Notes: generated by a model from the letters alone, not told the origin. DNA of 64,000 bases from JBCDCB01 sp039182735 (GCA_039182735.1 JBCDCB010000013.1:1-64000), one strand, 5' to 3'; positions 7,346 through 15,043 are shown, counted from the stretch's first letter. Numbers and translations: made by a program.

Positions 7346-9555
7346 GCGACGAGATTCCGAACCCGAACCACGTCGAGGCGATCGCCTTCCTCCGCGCGCT
7401 GCGCGCGTCGGGGTGGTGGACGCTCTGCGCGATCGAGGTCGACGGGAACGGCGTCGTCGTCGAGACGTTCGAGGCCGGCGACGAGCGCGGCGTCCGCGAG
7501 TTCATCGCTAGGCGGAGCGACCGCGCGAACTTATACTACGCCGTCAACCCGACGCGCGAGCCGATGAACACGAAGCCGCGCGCGAGGGACGTCGCGGCGA
7601 TGGAGTACCTCCACGTCGACGTCGATCCTCGCGCCGGCGAGGACCTCGACGAGGAACGGACGCGCATCCTGCGGACGCTCCGCTCGTTCGATCCCGCGCC
7701 GACGGTGATCGTCGACTCGGGCAACGGCTACCAGGCGCTCTGGTGTCTCGACGAGTCGGTCCCGGTCGGCGACCCCGAGGACGCGAAGCTCTGGAACCTC
7801 GCGCTCGAACGCAAGCTCGGCGCGGACTCGTGTCACAACGTCGACCGACTCCTCCGCCTCCCCGGAACGATCAACAGGCCCGACGCGAAGAAGCGAGAGC
7901 GTGGCCGCGTCCCGAGGCTCGCCTCCGTCGTCGACTCGATCGACGCGCGCTACTCGATCGACTCGTTCGAGAAGGCGGAGCCACCGCGCGAGCGCGTCGA
8001 GGTTCCCCGCGGCGTCGCGATCGACCCCTCTCGCGTCAAGCGCCTCGACGATCTGGGCCAGCTCCCGGCGAAGCTGTCCGCGAAGGCTCGGGCGACGATC
8101 GAGACCGGCCGATCACCGAGCGTCAACGCGACCCGCTCCGAGCCGCTCATGTTCGCGTGCTGCGAGATGGTCCGCGCCGGCGTCGACGACGACGTCATCT
8201 ACTCGGTGATCACCGACCCGCGCTTCACGATCTCGTCGTCCGTCCTGGACAAAGGACACGCCGCGCACCGCTATGCCGTGCGCCAGATCCAGCGCGCCCG
8301 CGACTCCGAAGACGCCTTCCAGGAGACCGACAAGGGCTCGGTCATCCCGAACCAGACGAACATCCGCCGAGCCCTCGCGAAGCTCGGTGTCGTCGTCGAA
8401 CACGACGAGTTTGCCGACGTCGCCCACGTCCGCGGGCTCGAGGGCTTTGGGCCGCGCCTCGACGACAAGGCGATGACGCGCCTCCGCCTCCTCCTCGATC
8501 AGCGCTTCGCGTTCCTCCCATCGAAGGACCTGTTCTACGACGTCGTCGCCGACGTCTCGATCGAGAACGGCCGACACCCCGTCCGCGAGTACCTCGACGC
8601 GCTGACCTGGGACGGCGAGCCGCGGCTCTCGACGTGGCTCTCGACGTACCTCGGGGCGCCGGACTCCGATTACACCCGTGCAGTCGGCCGGCTCGTCCTC
8701 GTCGCAGCGGTCCGCCGCGTGCGGCGTCCGGGCGCGAAGTTCGACGAGATGCTGGTCCTCGAAGGGCGACAGGGCGGAGGGAAGTCGACGGCGCTCGCGA
8801 CGCTCGCCGTGCGCGACGACTGGTTCGTCGACGACATCCCGCTCAACGCCGACACGAAACGACAGATGGAGGTCCTCGCCGGTCGCTGGATCGTCGAGGC
8901 CGGCGAGTTGAAGGGGATGAGGAAGGGCGACGTCGAGGCGCTGAAGTCGTTCCTCTCGCGAACACACGACCGCGCTCGGCTCGCCTACGGCCGCGCGACG
9001 ACCGAGCTTCCCCGCCAGTGCGTAATCATCGGGACGACGAACGCCGAGCAGTACCTCCGCGACCCGACGGGGAACCGGCGCTTCTGGCCCGTCGCGACGA
9101 GCGAGATCGAAGTCACCGCGCTGCGCCGCGACCGCGACCAGCTCTGGGCCGAGGCTTCCATCGCGGAGGCGGCGGGCGAGTCGATCCGGCTCGACCCCTC
9201 GCTCTACGAGGTCGCCGCGGCCGAGGCCGAGAGTCGCGAGCGACCGAACGCCTACGTCGAGCCGCTGTCCGAGGCGCTGGCCGACATTGAGGGGAAGATC
9301 GCGAGCGAGGACCTCTGGCGTCTCCTCGGGCTCGTCGACGCGGGCCGCCGTACCCAGCAGAACAACGACGACTTCGGCGATGCGATGAGGCGCATCGGCT
9401 GGGAGAAGACCCGCCGGCGCTTCGACGGCCGGCTCCGCATCGCCTGGGTTCGCGGAGACGGTCCAGAGCTGCACCTTCGCCGCCGTGGCGATGAGTACGA
9501 GGTCGTCGACGCCTCGCTCGCCGACGAGCCCGTCGATGCGGAGGGGGTGTTCTGA
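7342..9555 (+). CDS. fused RepB-like primase and VapE-type helicase (replication protein)
   Basis: A 737-aa replication initiator starting at GTG 7342, overlapping the preceding gene. The N-terminal half is an archaeo-eukaryotic-type (RepB-like) primase: catalytic HVDVDP (Asp93, Asp95), SGNGYQALW (126-134) and RLLRLPGTINRP (169-180). The C-terminal half is a superfamily-3-like, virulence-associated E (VapE) ATPase: WDGEPRLSTW (423-432), Walker A GRQGGGKST (475-483), Walker B-like RWIVEAGEL (515-523), sensor VIIGTTN (561-567) and the Arg-rich PTGNRRFWPV (575-584). This primase-helicase pairing is the replication module of PICIs and related islands. The iteron-like array immediately downstream would be its origin. 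Confidence 0.9.
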   Translation: MSDEIPNPNHVEAIAFLRALRASGWWTLCAIEVDGNGVVVETFEAGDERGVREFIARRSDRANLYYAVNPTREPMNTKPRARDVAAMEYLHVDVDPRAGEDLDEERTRILRTLRSFDPAPTVIVDSGNGYQALWCLDESVPVGDPEDAKLWNLALERKLGADSCHNVDRLLRLPGTINRPDAKKRERGRVPRLASVVDSIDARYSIDSFEKAEPPRERVEVPRGVAIDPSRVKRLDDLGQLPAKLSAKARATIETGRSPSVNATRSEPLMFACCEMVRAGVDDDVIYSVITDPRFTISSSVLDKGHAAHRYAVRQIQRARDSEDAFQETDKGSVIPNQTNIRRALAKLGVVVEHDEFADVAHVRGLEGFGPRLDDKAMTRLRLLLDQRFAFLPSKDLFYDVVADVSIENGRHPVREYLDALTWDGEPRLSTWLSTYLGAPDSDYTRAVGRLVLVAAVRRVRRPGAKFDEMLVLEGRQGGGKSTALATLAVRDDWFVDDIPLNADTKRQMEVLAGRWIVEAGELKGMRKGDVEALKSFLSRTHDRARLAYGRATTELPRQCVIIGTTNAEQYLRDPTGNRRFWPVATSEIEVTALRRDRDQLWAEASIAEAAGESIRLDPSLYEVAAAEAESRERPNAYVEPLSEALADIEGKIASEDLWRLLGLVDAGRRTQQNNDDFGDAMRRIGWEKTRRRFDGRLRIAWVRGDGPELHLRRRGDEYEVVDASLADEPVDAEGVF

Positions 9556-9581
9556 TGCTCGCCCGCGTCGACAGGTTGGGC

Positions 9582-9850
9582 GGTAACACCGGCACGCCGA
9601 GCGGTAACGGCTTCCAAGGCTGGAATCGCGACTCGGGCGACGTGAGCCGGGAAGTTCTCGGCGGCGTTACCCCCGTTCCCCCCAGTGACCCCCGCGCCCA
9701 TAGAGGGCCCAGAGGGGGTGGGCTGTGCCCCCGTCCCCCTCTCTCTGGAGTCCTCCAGTACCAGAAGGGGGTAACAGGGAGTAACGGAGTAACAGAGGCC
9801 GCTCACGCCACCGCTCGGGCCGATTCCGCGTTACCCCCTCCGTTACCCCC
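9582..9850. repeat. iteron-like GTTACCCCC array, candidate replication origin
   Basis: The 512-bp stretch between the primase stop (9555) and the next gene (10068) encodes no convincing protein but carries repeats of GTTACCCCC in both orientations. First come GGTAAC at 9582 and 9603. Then GTTACCCCC 9666, GTTCCCCCC 9675 and GTGACCCCC 9685 run on one strand. GGGGGTAAC 9767, GGGAGTAAC 9777 and GGAGTAAC 9786 run on the other, and GTTACCCCC recurs at 9830 and 9842. Spacing is 8-12 bp, close to one helical turn. Position just after rep, inverted clusters and helical phasing match SaPI-type origins, though no AT-rich unwinding element is obvious. The rest, 9851-10067, holds nothing I can name. Confidence 0.6.
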
Positions 9851-10067
9851 GTGCGCGCCGCATGGCCGCGAGGCTCGGGCGATCGAGCGATCTCGCTCGC
9901 GAGTCACGCCTCGCCCGCGCGTGCGCGGAGTTGACCCCTCACCCCTGATTCGTGATCACCGGCGCAACGACCGGCGCGCGTCGTCTCAGCTTCGCCAGCG
10001 TCGATGTTCCCGGTCCGAAGCCGAACGGCGCAACCAGCGCGCAACCCGACGACCTGGAGACCTCCTC

Positions 10068-10298
10068 ATGACCACCGATAACCGCGCCATCGCGCGCTCG
10101 TTCGTCTTGCGCCAACGGCCCCGCCTCATCCACCTCGGCGGCGAGTTCCTCGACGTCGTCGACGATCGCTCCGTCGAGGTCTCACGGGCCCAGCTCCGCC
10201 GTGAGCTGGTCGACTTCCTCCGTCGCCTTGGTGAGCCCAGGGAGGCGTCGGACGCCGTCCTCGTCGCCCTCCAGGAGGAGGTGAGCCGTGGCAACTGA
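10068..10298 (+). CDS. hypothetical protein (76 aa)
   Basis: MTTDNRAIARSFVLRQRPRL... starts at ATG 10068 with TGGAGA upstream. The open frame extends back to 9555, but that part is translated repeat DNA rich in Pro and Arg with no protein character, so it is excluded. The protein is small, soluble and charged: two beta-like segments (PRLIHLGGEFLDVVDDRSVE) and a helical C-terminus (RAQLRRELVDFLRRLGEPRE). No family is recognised. It overlaps the next small gene by 11 bp. Confidence 0.6.
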   Translation: MTTDNRAIARSFVLRQRPRLIHLGGEFLDVVDDRSVEVSRAQLRRELVDFLRRLGEPREASDAVLVALQEEVSRGN

Positions 10299-10449
10299 AC
10301 GACACCCCTCCCGTCGCGTCCGACCGCCCGACACGCTGGGCCGACCCGCCTCCGAGGAGGAGCGCTCGGCGTGGCGTCGCTTCATCGCCCGCCTCGTGCA
10401 GCGGAAGAACCGCGAGCGTCGTGAGGCCCAACAGGGCGGGGGTGGATGA
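10288..10449 (+). CDS. small Arg-rich hypothetical protein (53 aa)
   Basis: A short frame with GTG start at 10288, preceded by GGAGGAGGTGAGCC, the strongest ribosome-binding site in this part of the element. It overlaps the preceding gene and the following ATG (ATGA at 10446-10449). The product, MATERHPSRRVRPPDTLGRP..., has a helical, basic centre (ERSAWRRFIARLVQRKNRER) and a Gly tail. Overlaps on both sides and the strong site argue that it is translated. A DNA- or RNA-binding accessory role is only a guess. Confidence 0.5.
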   Translation: MATERHPSRRVRPPDTLGRPASEEERSAWRRFIARLVQRKNRERREAQQGGGG

Positions 10450-11087
10450 TGCCCCAGGAAGGCACGCCCCACGCCCCGCCACTCCGCGAGGACCACGAGC
10501 GCCGGGAGGCGTTCCTCACCGCGCTAAGAACCGGCCTCGTCGGGCCCGTCGAGGCTGCGCGACGCGCGTCCCCTCACCTCGCCGAGTCGACGAACGAACA
10601 GGCGGGCTACAGCGCGTTCCGCCGACTGCGCGAGAACGACCCGCGGTTCGCCGCCGAGTGGGACCGCGCGCTCGTCGAGGGCCGCGAGATGCTCCAGGCC
10701 CAGCTCCAGGAACTCGCCCTCGACTGGGTGGTGAACCCGTCTCGTCGTCCCGTGTTCGAGGACGGGAAGGTCGTCGGCTGGGTTGAGGATCGGAACGCCG
10801 CCGCGAAGGTCCTCCTCCGGATGCTCGCGAAGATCGACCCGACCTGGAGCGAGCGCCGCCAGCTCGAACACTCCGGCGGGGTGAACCACGACCACCGGCA
10901 CGTCCACGCCCACGTCGAGGTCGACTCGGCCAGCACCCTCAAGATCGATGCGAGCCACCTCCACCTCCTCGGCGAGGAGAAGGCCGACCAACTCGTCGCG
11001 CTGGTCGCGGAGCTGCGCGAGCGCGTTGCCGAGAGCGAACCACTGAAAAACAACCGCCCCGCGCTGGAGGCACCGAGCCATGAGTGA
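10446..11087 (+). CDS. terminase small subunit-like DNA-recognition protein
   Basis: A 213-aa protein with the usual order of phage TerS-like proteins: an N-terminal helix-turn-helix (REAFLTALRTGLVGPVEAAR), then AFRRLRENDPRFAAEWDRAL, a helical central region beginning EMLQAQLQELALDW, then PVFEDGKVVGWVEDRNAAAK with VLLRMLAKIDPTWSERR. In phages TerS recognises the packaging site. In satellites a private TerS redirects the helper's large terminase to satellite DNA. No large terminase follows, which supports a satellite rather than a decayed full prophage. The C-terminal His-rich segment (NHDHRHVHAHVEV) is unusual and may bind metal. The ATG overlaps the preceding stop. Confidence 0.72.
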   Translation: MMPQEGTPHAPPLREDHERREAFLTALRTGLVGPVEAARRASPHLAESTNEQAGYSAFRRLRENDPRFAAEWDRALVEGREMLQAQLQELALDWVVNPSRRPVFEDGKVVGWVEDRNAAAKVLLRMLAKIDPTWSERRQLEHSGGVNHDHRHVHAHVEVDSASTLKIDASHLHLLGEEKADQLVALVAELRERVAESEPLKNNRPALEAPSHE

Positions 11088-11580
11088 CGAGACGCGCGCG
11101 ATCGACGAGTTCCTCCTGCGCGTGAAGCGCGCGCGTGGGAAGACGCTCACACCGGAGGAGCGCGATCAACTCTCGATCGAGATCATCCGTGTCGGTGGTG
11201 AAGGCGCTGAGGGTGTGTTGTTGGTTGGCACGCTGCGCAACCCCGACTCTCCCGATGGGAAGTTTGCGAGCCCCGCAGACGCCGCGGCCGCGTGGCGAGC
11301 GCGTCACGGTGGAGAGAGGCTCCCCTCCTGGGCCGAGTCCCATCCCGAGATCGCCGTCGCGATGAGGCTGACGAACTCGAAGCCGCTACCGGACGACGCG
11401 CCGACGAAGGAGCGCGACCGCGCCGCCGAGCAAGCCAAGTCCGAGGACGCGCCAGCGCCGGCGACTCACCCGCGACCGATGAGCGTCGAGGAGTCGCTCC
11501 TCAACGCGCGCCACAAGAACCCGTTCCGCGTCGAGGGCCTCTCAGCAGAGCCCCCGGGCGACTGGCTCCTCCGCTCCTGA
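11080..11580 (+). CDS. hypothetical protein following TerS (166 aa)
   Basis: Starts at ATG 11080 inside the last codons of the TerS-like gene. MSDETRAIDEFLLRVKRARG... has a helical N-terminus, a central EGVLLVGTLRNPDSPDGKFA segment and a disordered, Ala/Pro/Glu-rich C-terminal third ending with ARHKNPFRVEGL. No known domain is recognised. Coupling to terS suggests a packaging- or capsid-related role, such as redirecting helper assembly, but nothing in the sequence proves it. Base composition matches the rest of the element. Confidence 0.65.
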   Translation: MSDETRAIDEFLLRVKRARGKTLTPEERDQLSIEIIRVGGEGAEGVLLVGTLRNPDSPDGKFASPADAAAAWRARHGGERLPSWAESHPEIAVAMRLTNSKPLPDDAPTKERDRAAEQAKSEDAPAPATHPRPMSVEESLLNARHKNPFRVEGLSAEPPGDWLLRS

Positions 11581-11627
11581 ACCCCACTCGAAAGAAATCC
11601 ACCCCGCAAGCTGAAAGGCATACGCGA

Positions 11628-12497
11628 ATGACAGACAACACACCGACCCCCAACCCCCAACGTGGAGCGGCGATCTCGCTCGATCCGTCGAACGCAGATG
11701 CGCGCTTCGAGCCCATCCGAGAACTCCCCGGCGGTGATCGTGTCCACCGCGCGGCACGGAGCGCGCTCGCGGCGATGCACAGCGCCGCCGCGGAGCTGCG
11801 CGCCGCGATGGAGGCGACCGCAGGTCACGGCGTCCGTACCCAGCGCCCACGATCCGACTCGATGTCGCTCGGCGAGGACGGATCCGTCCGTCTCAAGCCC
11901 GGCGACATCGGGAGCGAGCATCGCGGGAACCTCCGCGTCGCGCCGAACGGAAAGATCCGCGCGTTCTCCGGTCGCGAGGCGAAGCTGGTCGACGCCGCGC
12001 GTGATCGGTTCGCCCAAGTCGCGAAGCGCGTCGACTCCGCGCTCGCGCAGATCGACGAGGCCGAGGCCGCCGCGGCGAAGACCGTCGGTCAGGCACTCGT
12101 CGACCCGAGCGCGAACACACCCGCCGGGGCGATCGTCGCGATGGAGGTCCGGAGCTACGTCCGCGGTCTCCCCGGCGTGCGCAAGGTCGACTTCCTCCGA
12201 CAGCGCGTTGAGGGCGGCGACCTGGGGACCGTCGCCGCGGTCCTCGGGCCGAGCGGGTTCACGACCGAGATGAGCGCGAAGGAGATCGGGGTCGTGTCCG
12301 ACATGGCGGCGAAGCAGTTCGCGCCCGATGGCGTGGCCGTTCGCGATGGGGCGCGTCAGGCGCGCGAGCTGGTTCAGACCGCGGGCCGTACGTTCGCGAA
12401 GACGTGGAATGAGAGCGTCGCCAGCCTCGGGCCCGGCGAGTCCGAGCAGAACGCGACGATCGACACGCTCGCCGGCGGAAAGGCGGGTGCGGCGTGA
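11628..12497 (+). CDS. hypothetical alanine-rich helical protein (289 aa)
   Basis: Begins MTDNTPTPNPQRGAAISLDP at ATG 11628; the open frame upstream to 11292 lies inside the preceding gene and is excluded. An N-terminal disordered part is followed by a long helical region (ARSALAAMHSAAAELRAAME), a middle with LRVAPNGKIRAFSGREAKLV, then ARDRFAQVAKRVDSALAQID and a C-terminal MEVRSYVRGLPGVRKVDFLR. Alternating Ala-rich helices and disorder resemble scaffolding or minor structural proteins of phages, but no specific family is recognised. Its stop overlaps the next gene's start (GTGA). Confidence 0.6.
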   Translation: MTDNTPTPNPQRGAAISLDPSNADARFEPIRELPGGDRVHRAARSALAAMHSAAAELRAAMEATAGHGVRTQRPRSDSMSLGEDGSVRLKPGDIGSEHRGNLRVAPNGKIRAFSGREAKLVDAARDRFAQVAKRVDSALAQIDEAEAAAAKTVGQALVDPSANTPAGAIVAMEVRSYVRGLPGVRKVDFLRQRVEGGDLGTVAAVLGPSGFTTEMSAKEIGVVSDMAAKQFAPDGVAVRDGARQARELVQTAGRTFAKTWNESVASLGPGESEQNATIDTLAGGKAGAA

Positions 12498-12835
12498 ACG
12501 TGACCGAAGCGAAAGAGAAGCTGATCGAGACGCTTCGTCAGGAGAACGAACTCCTCCGCGGAGTCGTCGATCAACAGCGACAGATCATCGACCACCATCG
12601 GACGATCGACACCTGGGCCGGCGCGATCCGTCGCGGCGATGCGACGCTCGACGAGATGTCGGCGGCGTTCGAGTTGGAGGAGGCCGGCGAGGTCGACGCC
12701 CCGCTCCCGAATGGTTTTGTCCGGACGCCCGAGGGCGAGATCCGTCGCGCCGGAGAGACCGACAACGAGCCCGACCCGGACCCGCCCGCATCGCCGGCCT
12801 CGGTGGAGGGGACGTTCCTCGGCAAGCTCGCGTGA
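12494..12835 (+). CDS. hypothetical coiled-coil protein (113 aa)
   Basis: GTG start overlaps the preceding stop. The first about 40 residues, MNVTEAKEKLIETLRQENEL..., form a clear heptad coiled coil. The rest is acidic and Pro-rich (DNEPDPDPPASPASVEG), probably disordered. It may be an oligomerising partner of the 289-aa protein. It is the last gene before a terminator-like hairpin at 12933, closing the main plus-strand operon of the element. Confidence 0.6.
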   Translation: MNVTEAKEKLIETLRQENELLRGVVDQQRQIIDHHRTIDTWAGAIRRGDATLDEMSAAFELEEAGEVDAPLPNGFVRTPEGEIRRAGETDNEPDPDPPASPASVEGTFLGKLA

Positions 12836-12932
12836 GCTGTTCTCCTGGTGGGTGCCTGCGTCGGGCGTGAGAGCTTCCGGCGCGGGTTTCAGTTCAGCGG
12901 GAGGATTAGTTCACCTCCCGCGAGTTCCAGCT

Positions 12933-12964
12933 CCGCCGGGCGTACACCCGCCCGGCGGGGTTTC
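12933..12964 (+). terminator. rho-independent-like terminator of the element's main operon
   Basis: Perfect 10-bp stem CCGCCGGGCG (12933-12942) / CGCCCGGCGG (12949-12958) with a 6-base loop, followed by GGTTTC. A smaller GGGAGG...CCTCCC hairpin lies just upstream (about 12900-12919). Together they separate the 113-aa gene from the cargo module, giving the cargo its own transcription unit. Confidence 0.6.
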
Positions 12965-12983
12965 GGCTTTGTGTGCGTTACGA

Positions 12984-13013
12984 ACGCATACGCATACGCA
13001 TCTGGTGTAGACT
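12984..13013 (+). promoter_or_regulatory. ACGCAT triple repeat and -10-like box before the cargo operon
   Basis: Three head-to-tail copies of ACGCAT (12984-13001) are followed by TAGACT (13008-13013), a -10-like hexamer 29 bp before the ATG at 13042. The repeat occupies the place of a -35 element, so it could be a binding site for the first protein of the operon, which ends in a winged-helix-like region. Confidence 0.35.
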
Positions 13014-13041
13014 CTGTCCTGTTACAAAAGGAGTCTGCACG

Positions 13042-13563
13042 ATGACCATGAAGCTCGATGAGGCGCAGAAGCTGTTACTGGAGATCAATAAGACCGTCTC
13101 CAAGATGGACGAGACCGTTCGCGAGAGGGCCTTCGACCTGCTTGTCGGCCTTGCGTTCGGTGGCAAAGCGCCGACCAAGCCGCCCGCACCGGCGAAGAGC
13201 AGCGGCGGCTCTGCTAGTTCGACTCCAGCGACAAACTCCGCCGACCTCGGCGAGTTCTTGAACAACTTCAATCATGACAAACCCTCGGATAGCGTGAAAG
13301 TCCTTGTCGCATGGCTGTACTCCCAATATGGGAAGTACCCAATCAGCCTTGAAGAGATTAAGGCGCTTGAAAAGGAGACCGGTCTAACCGTTCCAGATCG
13401 CCTTGACATGACGTTCAAGGGGTCGAAAAAGGGCGGAAAGAACTTGTTCTCATCATCCAAGCGCGGACACTACCAACTGACGACGGTTGGCGAGCTTGCG
13501 ATCAAGGAAGCGTACGGAGTGTCAAAGGGCAACAAGCCACGACCGACCGAGAGTGATGCATGA
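13042..13563 (+). CDS. cargo protein 1: helical N-terminus plus winged-helix-like C-terminus (173 aa)
   Basis: Starts at ATG 13042 with AAGGAG 11 bp upstream; the longer frame to 12973 lacks a site and runs through the promoter region. Residues 1-45 are helical (KLDEAQKLLLEINKTVSKMD). A Pro/Ser/Thr-rich linker (PTKPPAPAKSSGGSASSTPA) leads to a C-terminal domain with SVKVLVAWLYSQYGKYPISL, then EEIKALEKETGLTVP and GHYQLTTVGELAIKEAYG. This has the helix-helix-beta hairpin look of a winged helix. Codon use is clearly less GC-biased than the rest of the element, a sign of separate acquisition. It is coupled by overlap to the HEPN-like gene. Confidence 0.7.
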   Translation: MTMKLDEAQKLLLEINKTVSKMDETVRERAFDLLVGLAFGGKAPTKPPAPAKSSGGSASSTPATNSADLGEFLNNFNHDKPSDSVKVLVAWLYSQYGKYPISLEEIKALEKETGLTVPDRLDMTFKGSKKGGKNLFSSSKRGHYQLTTVGELAIKEAYGVSKGNKPRPTESDA

Positions 13564-14312
13564 CACTGGGCGAACTCCTTCACAGCCTCGATTCACCGTC
13601 CCTGTCCACGATCTGCCAGTCGACGCTCTACTTCCTTGAGAAGTACGAAGGCAAGAAGAACGCCACGGTTGGAGAGATCAAGTCTGCGCTCAAGACTGCC
13701 GGATTCCGAAAGAAGGCAAACTCGAACATTTCCCGTGCGCTAGACGTGTCGGGCGCGGCTGTACACATCGCTGGCACTCAGGGCCGAGCGAATCTCTGGG
13801 CCCTAACTACCACTGGGCGCAAAGAGATCGCCAAACTGCTACCCGAAGGCGATCGAGGTGAGCCCATCCACCAAGCGGGAAGTCTGCGCGACCTCTCCAA
13901 GTCGCTCGATAAGGACACCGCAGCGTATGTGGATGAGTCGATCAAGTGCCTTGAATCCGACGCGCTACACGCCGCGGTCGTGTTCTTGTGGGCAGGTGCA
14001 GTTCGAAACATCCAGGATCGCGTCGTCAAGTGTCCCAAGAAGGATCTTGATACCGCCGCGAGGAAGTACTCACCCAAGGCGCCCACGATCCGGAAGGTTG
14101 ATCACCTGAGCTATGTCCAGGAATCAGCACTTCTCTTGATATCCGAGCAGTTGGGGTTGTTCGATCGCAACGAGCGAGCCGAGTTGGAGAAGTGTCTCGA
14201 CCTCCGCAATCGGTGCGGTCACCCTGGGAAGTACAGGCCCGGCCCCAAGAAGGTGTCGAGCTTTATAGAAGATGTCTCGGTAATCGTGTTCGGCGCAACT
14301 CAGGGAGCTTGA
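13560..14312 (+). CDS. cargo protein 2: winged-helix plus HEPN/DUF4145-like protein (250 aa)
   Basis: ATG 13560 overlaps the stop of cargo protein 1. Residues 15-95 look like a winged helix (LSTICQSTLYFLEKYEGKKN ... ALTTTGRKEIAKLL), similar in plan to the C-terminus of cargo protein 1. Residues 115-245 form a helical domain: KDTAAYVDESIKCLESDALH-AAVVFLWAGAVRNIQDRVV, then CLDLRNRCGHPGKYRPGP. Arg216-x4-His221 matches the R-x(4-6)-H motif of HEPN ribonucleases, and the arrangement resembles DUF4145-like proteins found in defence and toxin loci. It could be an RNase effector held in check by its partner. Enzyme activity is inferred from the motif only. Confidence 0.68.
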   Translation: MTLGELLHSLDSPSLSTICQSTLYFLEKYEGKKNATVGEIKSALKTAGFRKKANSNISRALDVSGAAVHIAGTQGRANLWALTTTGRKEIAKLLPEGDRGEPIHQAGSLRDLSKSLDKDTAAYVDESIKCLESDALHAAVVFLWAGAVRNIQDRVVKCPKKDLDTAARKYSPKAPTIRKVDHLSYVQESALLLISEQLGLFDRNERAELEKCLDLRNRCGHPGKYRPGPKKVSSFIEDVSVIVFGATQGA

Positions 14313-14920
14313 GTCGGCTCACTCTCGCTGGAGATGTCCGCGCGTATCTGCTCAATCGAGGGTGTCATATTGACTTCAGCATTACGCACAAGGCGACGAT
14401 GCTGCTCCGCTTGCTCAAGGTAAGCATCGACTTGGTCCTGCTCAGATCCACCAAAGGAATAGGGACGGTCAAGCATCCGCCTATACATATCGTAGAACTC
14501 AGACTCACCCTGTCGATACGCCTTGTAGTGCTCCTCAACTCGCAGTGCTCGATGCAACGCAAAGAGTGACGCAGTGAAGGCAGATACCACGGTGACAAGC
14601 CATCGCGAGTAGGGGTCCTGTGAAATGGCTTGTATCAACACAGGGATCATGACAGACGATGGCACTGTCCAGAGGATGATGTAGTAGTGAAGGCGACGGT
14701 ACATCTCGGCGTTCTTCTTCCAGAACCCGAGTGTGCCTTGCATCCGTGACCAGTGCTGTGTCAGGCGACGACGGGACTCATCGCTGAACGTCGTCGCCTC
14801 GTCAAACCCAGAGCCGCCAGGATGAAGCTCGACTCCTCTGAGCAGTACTGCGAGGATAGGGACCGCCGTCCCCACGGCGAGACCGACGTACACCAAGATC
14901 CCAATCAGCCAAGGACTCAT
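14300..14920 (-). CDS. SLATT/DUF4231-like membrane protein (206 aa)
   Basis: A three-helix membrane protein: an N-terminal segment (residues 4-27), then a soluble helix (SRMQGTLGFWKKNAEMYRRL) and a hairpin of two membrane segments (79-99 and 107-124), followed by a cytoplasmic helical tail (HRALRVEEHYKAYRQGESEF...). This pattern matches the SLATT/DUF4231 group, proposed to act as membrane-perturbing effectors in bacterial conflict systems. It converges on the HEPN-like gene with a 13-bp tail overlap. Its position between the HEPN gene and the right att site is typical cargo placement. It may be an effector independent of the wHTH-HEPN pair. Confidence 0.65.
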   Translation of the reverse strand: MSPWLIGILVYVGLAVGTAVPILAVLLRGVELHPGGSGFDEATTFSDESRRRLTQHWSRMQGTLGFWKKNAEMYRRLHYYIILWTVPSSVMIPVLIQAISQDPYSRWLVTVVSAFTASLFALHRALRVEEHYKAYRQGESEFYDMYRRMLDRPYSFGGSEQDQVDAYLEQAEQHRRLVRNAEVNMTPSIEQIRADISSESEPTQAP

Positions 14921-14989
14921 CGACTACCAGGGTACGAGATCAGCCTCGGGCCGATCCCAAGGGCTGGGTCGACTTAAGGGTGCCTGAAC

Positions 14990-15008
14990 GTTGCGCCTGG
15001 GTTGCGCC
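14990..15008 (+). repeat. GTTGCGCC pair, possible integrase arm sites (right end)
   Basis: GTTGCGCC at 14990-14997 and 15001-15008, 11 bp apart, 36 bp inside the right att repeat, matching the cluster at 4768-4799 near the other end. Confidence 0.45.
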
Positions 15009-15043
15009 ACGGCCAGCATGGCCGATAAAAACCGGCCTTGAAA

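Noticed and set aside
9555..10067. Possible N-terminal part of the 76-aa protein
   Set aside because: It would translate the iteron repeats into Pro/Arg-rich sequence; a ribosome-binding site supports the start at 10068.
15020..15037. GGCCG/CGGCC hairpin downstream of tRNA-Lys
   Set aside because: Short stem with the T-rich part in the loop, not after the stem; does not fit a rho-independent terminator.
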